Shown: positions 1-5,099 of the stretch, one piece after another
Numbering within the stretch: the stretch's first letter is position 1
Layout of the letters: every line of letters begins with the position of its first letter
Assembly (NCBI GenBank): GCA_045616505.1
Contig: JAZLGV010000060.1
Coordinates: forward strand, 1-9,162
Source: JAKSUT01 sp045616505
Lineage (GTDB): Bacteria > Cyanobacteriota > Vampirovibrionia > Gastranaerophilales > Gastranaerophilaceae
Length of the DNA: 9,162 nt
Direction: 5' to 3'
Notes under the pieces: model-generated
Databases searched by the model: none
Seen by the model: only the letters and a program-made list of their open reading frames with translations
What the model was told of the DNA's origin: nothing
Program-made: the position numbers and the translations under genes

Positions 1-7
1 ATACATT

Positions 8-14
8 CTCCTTT
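8..14 (-). promoter_or_regulatory. Ribosome binding site of a gene starting off the left edge
   Basis: The minus strand reads AAAGGAG here, a strong Shine-Dalgarno sequence downstream of the promoter at 51-78. An ATG at 6-4 is only one base beyond the GGAG, which is too close. The true start codon therefore probably lies at or just outside position 1. No part of the coding region can be judged. Confidence 0.55.
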
Positions 15-50
15 TGCTAAACTAAAATGATAACATTTGTACATACGTCT

Positions 51-78
51 ATTATCACGCAAAATTAGATTTCGTCAA
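51..78 (-). promoter_or_regulatory. Sigma-70-like promoter for a gene beyond the left edge
   Basis: Read on the minus strand, TTGACG (73-78) is followed after 16 bases by GATAAT (51-56), a good -35/-10 pair. Transcription would start near position 44 and run leftward out of the window. It lies just past the terminator of the chemoreceptor gene, so it starts a separate transcript. The call rests on consensus match alone. Confidence 0.6.
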
Positions 79-92
79 GGGGGTATAACATA

Positions 93-132
93 AAAAAAGA
101 GAGGATTTACAAAAGTAAATCCTCTCTTTTTT
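93..132 (-). terminator. Strong Rho-independent terminator of the chemoreceptor gene
   Basis: A perfect 18-bp inverted repeat (93-110 against 115-132) encloses an AAAA loop. The G/C-rich part is GAGAGGATTTAC, and the ends are A-tracts and T-tracts. Because the repeat is flanked by A on one side and T on the other, it can act in both directions. Its position 17 bases past the stop of the leftward chemoreceptor gene makes it that gene's terminator. It also insulates the next leftward promoter at 51-78. Confidence 0.9.
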
Positions 133-148
133 ATATCTAACTTTTAAG

Positions 149-1597
149 TTATTTTCTACCGTTAATTACACCGCTCAAGTCAGAAACTAGTTCACTAAAT
201 CTGCTAGTTTGTTCTGACAAATCTCTTGAAGATGTTGCAGTGTCTGAAGCAGCCATTGAGTTTGTTTGAACAACGTTTTCAATGTTTGAAACTGCCATAT
301 GGATTTGTTCAACACCAACTTGTTCTTCGTGAACTGCTGCTGCAATTTCTTGAACTAAATCGTTGATTGAATTTACATCACCATTAACGCTCTTAATGCT
401 TTCGTTTACATTTTGTGCAATTTCAGCACTTGTATTACATAATTCCATATTGCTTTCAATTAAAGTAGCTGTTTCTTTTGCAGATTGTGTACTTTTTTGA
501 GCTAAGTTTCTAACTTCTTCTGCAACAACTGCGAAACCTTTACCTGCATCACCTGCTCTAGCTGCTTCAACAGCTGCGTTCAAAGCAAGAATGTTTGTTT
601 GGAAGGCAATTTCATCAATAACTTTAATGATTTTTGAAATTTCTTGACTTGATGCTGTAATCTTATCCATATAAGACATCAATTCTTGAGCAGCCTCATA
701 AGTTTTATTTGTTTCATCATAAGATTTTTTAACCAATGAAGCAGCATATTGAGAGTTTTCGTCATTACGTTTAATCATTGAAGCTGTTTCTTCAATTGTT
801 GCCGCGATTTCTTGAACTGAAGCAGCTTGTGCGCTGTTACCTGTTGCAAGTTTTTGACTCATTTCATCTAAGTCAGAAGTTGAACGAGATACTGCCATTG
901 AACCTTCCAAAATATTTTCAGAAATTTTATTCAAATGACCAACTACTCTATCAACAAATAAATATTTAGCAGCAATAATAATCAATATTGATAACAAGAT
1001 GTTAGCACCAATAATTGCCCAAATTGCACTTGCAACCTCAGCGTCAATAGCATCAACATAAACACCTGTTGCAACAACCCAATTCCAAGCTGGATAAGAA
1101 CGAGCTACTGAAATTTTACCGAAATATTTATTTTTAGCTTGTCCTTGTTTTACCCATTTGTAATTTGCACGAGCAAGACCATCTTTAACAGCTCCTACTG
1201 TCAAATCTTTATAGAAAGTTTTACCGTCTGGGTCTTTTACAATAGAACCATCTTCACCGACTTTTTTAGTTGGGTTTAATAAAAATCTTACTTGGTAATC
1301 ATTAATCCAAACATAAGATTTGTCTGGGTTTTTAGAGTTAAAACTCTTAATTGATTCAATTGCACGTTTTTGAGCTTCTGCTACTGTCATTTCTCCACTT
1401 ACAGCTAGTTCGTGGTAATAATCAATAGCATCATAAGCAACTTCAAGAACATTATCTATTCTGTGTTGTTCTGCAATTAATAAGTTTTTCTTGATATTGA
1501 TACCAACAATAATACTTGAAACCACTAATATAAGAACATTAATGATAACAATCATAAAGTTGATTTTAATCCCAATACCTTGTCCTTGATTTCTCAT
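149..1597 (-). CDS. Methyl-accepting chemotaxis protein with a single Cache sensor domain
   Basis: This is a 482-residue inner-membrane chemoreceptor. It has a first membrane helix at about residues 12-34. A periplasmic single-Cache (sCache_2-like) domain follows at about 40-190, with the KSYVWIND segment, a DPDGK turn and the WNWVVATGVYVD strand typical of that fold. A second membrane helix lies at about 192-214. The cytoplasmic signalling coiled coil (about 225-480) has a near-consensus hairpin tip at 325-367 (IAFQTNILALNAAVEAARAG, then GKGFAVVAEEVRNLA). Methylation-type sites are visible around QEIAATIEE (262-270) and in the AAVHEEQ helix (420-426). It should control CheA kinase in response to a small ligand; known sCache_2 receptors often sense carboxylates, but the ligand cannot be read here. 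No clear HAMP domain separates the second helix from the coiled coil, and there is no C-terminal CheR-tethering pentapeptide. The start is set by AGGAG placed 7 bases upstream. The gene has its own promoter and terminator, so it is probably monocistronic. Confidence 0.96.
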   Translation of the reverse strand: MRNQGQGIGIKINFMIVIINVLILVVSSIIVGINIKKNLLIAEQHRIDNVLEVAYDAIDYYHELAVSGEMTVAEAQKRAIESIKSFNSKNPDKSYVWINDYQVRFLLNPTKKVGEDGSIVKDPDGKTFYKDLTVGAVKDGLARANYKWVKQGQAKNKYFGKISVARSYPAWNWVVATGVYVDAIDAEVASAIWAIIGANILLSILIIIAAKYLFVDRVVGHLNKISENILEGSMAVSRSTSDLDEMSQKLATGNSAQAASVQEIAATIEETASMIKRNDENSQYAASLVKKSYDETNKTYEAAQELMSYMDKITASSQEISKIIKVIDEIAFQTNILALNAAVEAARAGDAGKGFAVVAEEVRNLAQKSTQSAKETATLIESNMELCNTSAEIAQNVNESIKSVNGDVNSINDLVQEIAAAVHEEQVGVEQIHMAVSNIENVVQTNSMAASDTATSSRDLSEQTSRFSELVSDLSGVINGRK

Positions 1598-1645
1598 AAA
1601 TCACTCCTAATAATAAATATAATAGTACATCCTTGATATACAAAC

Positions 1646-1680
1646 ATGATACATTATAACTTTAATTTTATCAATAGCAA
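1646..1680 (-). promoter_or_regulatory. Overlapping promoter candidates for the chemoreceptor gene
   Basis: Two sigma-70-like pairs overlap on the minus strand. TTGCTA (1675-1680) is followed by TATAAT (1653-1658) with a 16-base spacer. TTGATA (1669-1674) is followed by TATCAT (1646-1651) with a 17-base spacer. Either would give a leader of about 40-50 bases containing the AGGAG site. I see no sigma-28-type flagellar promoter, but I cannot exclude one. Confidence 0.6.
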
Positions 1681-1699
1681 ATTGTTAAAAATTATTAAC

Positions 1700-1918
1700 T
1701 TACTTATTTCTGTTTGTTACTGTGTTTTCAAATATATATCTTGCTGAAGACATCGCAAGAGTCTTTAATGAACAAATCCCGTTTTCTCTATTTAACACAC
1801 CAAGACTTGATAATCTTGCAGCAAGCAATTCATTCAAATCATTTGTATCAATAAATAACGAACATTCTTTTGAACAAGCACCTTGATTAAAAGGACAAGA
1901 TTTTGTAGTTTCTGACAT
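1700..1918 (-). CDS. Small four-cysteine protein of unknown function
   Basis: This is a 72-residue soluble protein that I cannot assign to a named family. Its N-terminus carries CPFNQGACSKEC, giving cysteines at 8, 15 and 19 (C-x6-C-x3-C), with a fourth at residue 49 in GICSLK. The grouping looks like a metal (zinc) or iron-sulphur site, but no holo-protein can be inferred from sequence alone. The rest (LNELLAARLSSLG and LKTLAMSSARYIF) is predicted helical, and there is no signal peptide or membrane segment. The frame stays open 24 codons further upstream, to 1990. The ATG at 1918 is preferred because GGAGG lies 8 bases before it, and the upstream part would translate the leader hairpin. The gene follows the 345-residue gene in the same direction after 80 bases and may share its transcript. 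I am sure it is a gene because of the ribosome binding site and cysteine pattern, but not of its role. Confidence 0.8.
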   Translation of the reverse strand: MSETTKSCPFNQGACSKECSLFIDTNDLNELLAARLSSLGVLNRENGICSLKTLAMSSARYIFENTVTNRNK

Positions 1919-1921
1919 AAA

Positions 1922-1952
1922 AATAACCTCCATATTTAATATAGAGGTTATT
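1922..1952 (-). promoter_or_regulatory. Hairpin burying the ribosome binding site of the four-cysteine gene
   Basis: On the leftward RNA, AAUAACCUCUAUAU pairs with AUAUGGAGGUUAUU across a UAA loop. This gives 14 base pairs including one G-U wobble. The 3' arm contains the whole GGAGG ribosome binding site of the gene starting at 1918, so the folded form should block translation. A short run of U follows the stem (AUUUUUAUG), so it might also act as a weak terminator for the upstream 345-residue gene. The pairing is visible directly; the regulatory role is inferred. Confidence 0.7.
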
Positions 1953-1998
1953 CTACAATTTTTTATTTTAAAAGTAAAATTTATTAACAATAATTAAA

Positions 1999-3036
1999 TT
2001 AGAATAAATTTGCTTTTTGTTCTTTTAGAGATTCCAATTCTTTTAATTTTGAATTTTTAGTGAAGTTGTACCAGCTAGTTTCGCCGTAATCTTTAGTTTC
2101 TTCTTCTAATTTTTGAATTTGAGCTTCTAAAATTGCTTCCATTTCGCCAGATTCAATTTCTCTGATTTGTTGTTCTAAAGAAGCTTTAGAAGGTAAATAA
2201 CCTGCGCAACGACCATAGTTTCCAAGTTTTTCGATTTTTTCAACTGATTCTAATTGAGCTCTTAAGATAGCTAATTTTGAACCTTGTCTTGGATTTTCAA
2301 TATATTGAGCTCTAATTTTTTCTGCTTGAATTTTGTGAGCTGCATTTTGTCCATTGTTTTGAGGTAATTTTTCAGTTGATTCATATTTTGGTTGAGCATC
2401 TTTTTCGATTTCATTGTAAATAGCTCTTAATTCTTCTTTTGTAAATGATTTTTCTAATTCTGCAATTCTTCCATTTGCGTAGTTTAAGAAGTATCCTGCA
2501 CCTTGAGTTCCGCTAGATTTTTTTTCTGCAACTTGTTTTACTAAATCCATTAATTCTTTCTTTTGAGCTTCTTTATGTTCAGCTTTAACTTCTTGGTGAC
2601 GTTTTGCACATGTATCTGAACCTTGTTGTGTTAATTTTGCTTGTTCAGGAGTAAAACCTGTTGTTTTTGTTTCAGCTTTAGGAGCTGCTTTTGTTTCTGT
2701 TTTAGCTTCAGTATTTTGAGTTTTGTTTTCTTGAGGAGCAACATAACTATTTGCAACTGGATTAGAAGTATATGATGAATTATTTGTGAATACTGAAGTA
2801 CCTTCGTTTAAAATTGCTGCCATTTTATTGATGTATGCAGCAGTTGAAAGACCTGACATAATAGGAGAATTTAAACCGATGAAACAAGAAGTTGCTGTCA
2901 TTGATGTATTTGTTAAATTTTCCATTCTTTTGATTTTATCAACAGTTGAAGCGTTCAAACCTGAAGATTGAGTTGTCATATTTGAGTAAGCTGTTGAATA
3001 ACCTGCTAAAGAACTAATTGCGTTTACGAAATCCAT
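1999..3036 (-). CDS. Unassigned 345-residue Ser/Thr/Asn-rich and coiled-coil protein
   Basis: I do not recognise a family. Residues 1-100 are rich in Ser, Thr, Asn and Ala (for example SSLAGYSTAYSNMTTQSSG), with no signal peptide or membrane helix. Residues 102-128 form a low-complexity Lys/Thr/Glu/Ala/Pro linker (TEAKTETKAAPKAETKTTG). From about 145 to 345 the protein is highly charged and helical, with likely coiled coils at 147-175, 255-270, 285-315 and 328-343. A short distinctive segment, GAGYFLNYANGRIAELEKSF, lies at 179-198. Three cysteines (51, 143, 277) do not form a motif. The start is supported by AGAGG 8 bases upstream. The layout of a disordered N-terminus, a linker and a long helical C-terminus is seen in structural, scaffold and exported filament-associated proteins. 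This is only an analogy. It may be cotranscribed with the four-cysteine gene downstream. Confidence 0.8.
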   Translation of the reverse strand: MDFVNAISSLAGYSTAYSNMTTQSSGLNASTVDKIKRMENLTNTSMTATSCFIGLNSPIMSGLSTAAYINKMAAILNEGTSVFTNNSSYTSNPVANSYVAPQENKTQNTEAKTETKAAPKAETKTTGFTPEQAKLTQQGSDTCAKRHQEVKAEHKEAQKKELMDLVKQVAEKKSSGTQGAGYFLNYANGRIAELEKSFTKEELRAIYNEIEKDAQPKYESTEKLPQNNGQNAAHKIQAEKIRAQYIENPRQGSKLAILRAQLESVEKIEKLGNYGRCAGYLPSKASLEQQIREIESGEMEAILEAQIQKLEEETKDYGETSWYNFTKNSKLKELESLKEQKANLF

Positions 3037-3060
3037 CTTTTTATCCTCTTGTTATCTCTC

Positions 3061-3090
3061 TGTATATATATAAAGAATATATACTCAAAA
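3061..3090 (-). promoter_or_regulatory. Candidate proximal promoter for the 345-residue gene
   Basis: On the minus strand, TTGAGT is followed after 16 bases by TATACA, within a run of alternating T and A. It would start transcription roughly 17 bases before the start codon, leaving room for the AGAGG site. Both hexamers match consensus only in part, and TA-rich DNA gives chance matches easily. Confidence 0.35.
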
Positions 3091-3129
3091 AAATTGCCTT
3101 TTTGGGTTCATAAACATGCACCAAAAGGC
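3087..3129 (-). terminator. Terminator-like hairpin in the leader direction of the 345-residue gene
   Basis: On the minus strand GCCTTTTGG (3129-3121) pairs with CCAAAAAGGC (3105-3096), with one bulged A. Two A residues and then seven T residues (3093-3087) follow. This has the form of a Rho-independent terminator pointing toward the 345-residue gene, about 50 bases before its start codon. No gene on that strand ends here, so it would have to attenuate a longer leader or end a short RNA. A weak upstream promoter candidate (TTGTTA, 16 bases, AATACT; 3138-3165) could feed it. Confidence 0.45.
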
Positions 3130-3146
3130 TAAAGCCCAGTATTTAC

Positions 3147-3171
3147 AAGAAATTTTTTGTAACAATTTCTT
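3147..3171. repeat. Inverted repeat in the divergent control region
   Basis: AAGAAATT (3147-3154) and AATTTCTT (3164-3171) form a perfect 8-bp inverted repeat around a 9-base spacer. It lies between the ribE promoter and the leftward hairpin, where an operator for either divergent gene could sit. In DNA this AT-rich, chance repeats of this size occur, so the operator role is a suggestion only. Confidence 0.35.
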
Positions 3172-3176
3172 AACAT

Positions 3177-3205
3177 TTTAAAAGGTGTCATATCCATGTT
3201 AAAAT
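3177..3205 (+). promoter_or_regulatory. Extended -10 promoter of the ribE operon
   Basis: TGTTAAAAT (3197-3205) matches the extended -10 form TGnTATAAT with one change in the hexamer. TTTAAA (3177-3182) is a poor -35 at a 17-base spacing, which an extended -10 tolerates. The predicted transcription start, seven bases after the hexamer, is 3212, the A of the ribE start codon. That implies a leaderless transcript. Confidence 0.55.
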
Positions 3206-3211
3206 TACAAT

Positions 3212-3850
3212 ATGTTTACAGGTATCATCGAAGAAATCGGAAGAATTAAAAAATTTCAATTAACACAGAAAAATGCGTTAATTGAAATCGAATGTAAAAA
3301 AATACTTGAAGAAATAAAAATAGGCGACAGTGTTGCAATAAATGGAGTTTGCCAAACTGTTACAACAATTAGTAACAACTCATTTACTGCTGATGTATCT
3401 ACTGAAACTTTAAAAGTAACAAATTTTTCTAACTTCAAAATTGGAGATTTTGTAAATTTAGAAAGAGCATTAACTCTACAATCAAGATTAGGTGGACACA
3501 TTATATCTGGACACGTTGATAATATTGCAAAAATAGAAAATATTTCACAAAATAGCGATTTTTACCTATTTTCAATTTCAATACCAAAAGATATTGAAAA
3601 ATACGTAGTTAAAAAAGGTTCAATTTGTATAAACGGTATCAGCCTTACTGTTGCTAATATTTCAGATAGAACAATTGAATTAGCAATAATCCCACACACA
3701 TACAAAAACACAAATTTACAATATCTAAAAGCCAATGATAATGTGAATATCGAAGTAGATATGCTAGCCAAGTATGTTGAAAAATTTTTATCAAGGGATA
3801 ATAATAGTTGCATAAGCGAAGATTTTTTAAAGGAAAATGGTTTTTATTAA
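3212..3850 (+). CDS. ribE: Riboflavin synthase, alpha chain
   Basis: The 212-residue protein catalyses the dismutation of two 6,7-dimethyl-8-ribityllumazine molecules to riboflavin, the last step of the pathway, in the cytoplasm. Both lumazine-binding repeats are present. The N-terminal one begins with the diagnostic MFTGIIEEIG and carries IGDSVAINGVC (37-47). The C-terminal one starts at GGHIISGHVDN (94-104) and carries KGSICINGISLTV (135-147) and IIPHTYKNTNL (159-169). The terminal VNIEVDMLAKYVEKFL helix, used in trimer assembly, is intact. One oddity is Gln48 in VCQTV, where most family members have Leu. The start is fixed by the conserved MFTGI, yet no Shine-Dalgarno precedes it; the nearest AAAGG is about 27 bases away. 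The gene opens an operon with ribBA, which begins at the next base after its stop. Confidence 0.97.
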   Translation: MFTGIIEEIGRIKKFQLTQKNALIEIECKKILEEIKIGDSVAINGVCQTVTTISNNSFTADVSTETLKVTNFSNFKIGDFVNLERALTLQSRLGGHIISGHVDNIAKIENISQNSDFYLFSISIPKDIEKYVVKKGSICINGISLTVANISDRTIELAIIPHTYKNTNLQYLKANDNVNIEVDMLAKYVEKFLSRDNNSCISEDFLKENGFY

Positions 3851-5074
3851 ATGAGTGGTGAAGAGAATAACAATACAATTTTCAATACCATAGAGGAAGT
3901 AATTGAAGATTTCAAACAAGGAAAACCTGTTTTAATAGCAGATGACGAAGACAGGGAAAACGAAGGAGATTTAATCTGTGCTGCAGATATGATTACTCCT
4001 GAAATAATAAATTTTATGGCAAGCGAATGTAAAGGTTTGATTTGCCTTGCAATAGCACCTGAACAAGCTCAAAAAATTGGACTTACACAAATGGTAGAAA
4101 AAAATACCGAAAGCTCTCAAACTGCTTTTACACAAAGTATTGATGGTGCAAAAAAATATGGTGTTACAACTGGAATTTCCGCTTTTGATAGAGCAAAAAC
4201 TATACAACTTGCTATTTCAAAAGATGCAAAACCTGAAGATTTAAGAAAACCTGGACACATCTTCCCTTGTGTTGCAAAACTTGGCGGAGTTATACAAAGA
4301 GCAGGACACACTGAAGCAAGTGTCGATTTGGCAAAACTTGCAGGACTTTCACCAGCAGGTGTAATGTGCGAAATTATGAATAGCGACGGAACTATGGCAA
4401 GAAGAGATGAACTTAAAGTTTTTGCCGAAAAACATAATTTGAAATTCATTACTGTCGCACAAATCATAAAACATAGACTTAAAACTGAAAAATATGTAAC
4501 AAGAGAAGCAGAAGCTACATTACCAACAAAATTTGGAACATTTAATATCTACGGATATTTAGACAGACTTACAAACGATGAACATATTGCAATAGTAAAA
4601 GACGACGGTTCTGATAAAATTCCTTTAATAAGAGTTCATAGCGAATGTTTGACAGGCGATGTATTCCATAGTTTAAAATGCGATTGTAATTCACAACTTC
4701 ACAGAGCTTTAGAGATGGTAGATAAATACGGCAAAGGCGCTGTAATTTATATGAGAAACCATGAAGGAAGAGGTATTGGTTTAATAAATAAAATCAAAGC
4801 CTATGCTCTACAAGAAGAAGGACAAGACACAATTGAAGCTAATATATCTTTAGGTTTTCAAGAAGATTTAAGAGATTATGGAGCAGGTGCACAAATAATT
4901 TTAGATTTAGGTTATAATGATTTTAAACTAATCACAAACAATCCTAAAAAAATAATCGGACTAAAAGGATATGGACTTAAAATTCATGATATAGTAAACT
5001 TAGAAGCATATATTACAGAACATAATAAAAAATATATGAAAACTAAAAAAGAAAAAATGCATCATATGTACTAA
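3851..5074 (+). CDS. ribBA: Bifunctional 3,4-dihydroxy-2-butanone 4-phosphate synthase / GTP cyclohydrolase II
   Basis: This 407-residue fusion makes both riboflavin precursors. The RibB half (about 10-205) converts ribulose 5-phosphate to dihydroxybutanone phosphate. It keeps the acidic metal loop DDEDRENEGD (31-40), TTGISAFDRAKTI (106-118), KPGHIFP (133-139) and RAGHTEASVDL (150-160). The RibA half (about 210-400) opens GTP to the diaminopyrimidine. It keeps the zinc ligands in HSECLTGDVFHSLKCDC (Cys266, Cys277, Cys279), NHEGRGIGL (303-311), DLRDYGAGAQI (339-349) and TNNPKKIIGL (362-371). The C-terminal KTKKEKMHH matches the end of the family, so neither half is truncated. The start directly abuts the ribE stop (TAA then ATG). 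The nearest AAAGGA ends 16 bases upstream, too far for normal use, so translation is probably coupled to ribE. Confidence 0.97.
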   Translation: MSGEENNNTIFNTIEEVIEDFKQGKPVLIADDEDRENEGDLICAADMITPEIINFMASECKGLICLAIAPEQAQKIGLTQMVEKNTESSQTAFTQSIDGAKKYGVTTGISAFDRAKTIQLAISKDAKPEDLRKPGHIFPCVAKLGGVIQRAGHTEASVDLAKLAGLSPAGVMCEIMNSDGTMARRDELKVFAEKHNLKFITVAQIIKHRLKTEKYVTREAEATLPTKFGTFNIYGYLDRLTNDEHIAIVKDDGSDKIPLIRVHSECLTGDVFHSLKCDCNSQLHRALEMVDKYGKGAVIYMRNHEGRGIGLINKIKAYALQEEGQDTIEANISLGFQEDLRDYGAGAQIILDLGYNDFKLITNNPKKIIGLKGYGLKIHDIVNLEAYITEHNKKYMKTKKEKMHHMY

Positions 5075-5099
5075 AACAAAGTTTTACTCGGAGAAATTA

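Noticed and set aside
778..969. Rightward 63-codon frame inside the chemoreceptor gene
   Set aside because: It is antisense to the receptor's conserved coding frame, with no ribosome binding site and no sensible protein composition.
1684..1699. AT-rich palindrome GTTAA-N6-TTAAC between the four-cysteine and chemoreceptor genes
   Set aside because: The stem is only 5 bp with no T-tract on the leftward strand, so it is not a terminator. It could be an operator next to the -35 element, but repeats like this are common by chance in such AT-rich DNA.
1919..1990. Upstream 24-codon extension of the four-cysteine gene
   Set aside because: The ATG at 1990 has no ribosome binding site, the extra residues lack cysteine-motif or domain sense, and the region encodes the SD hairpin. 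ATG 1918 with GGAGG is much better.
2786..2971. Rightward 61-codon frame inside the 345-residue gene
   Set aside because: It is a shadow of a leftward gene that has a good ribosome binding site; there is no independent evidence for it.
3037..3211. Possible FMN riboswitch ahead of ribE
   Set aside because: The conserved RFN blocks (such as GGGGCAGGG and the ACCGGCGGT-type segment) are absent, and the predicted transcription start is at the ribE ATG itself, leaving no leader to carry one.
3837..3854. Mini-ORF of five codons ending over the ribBA start (ATGA)
   Set aside because: It lies out of frame inside the end of ribE, and the AAAGGA before it is too close (about two bases) to serve it. 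The simple ribE-ribBA coupling explains the junction.
3256..3878. Three leftward open frames opposite ribE (81, 83 and 74 codons)
   Set aside because: They are shadows of the clear ribE coding frame, without ribosome binding sites or recognisable protein features.
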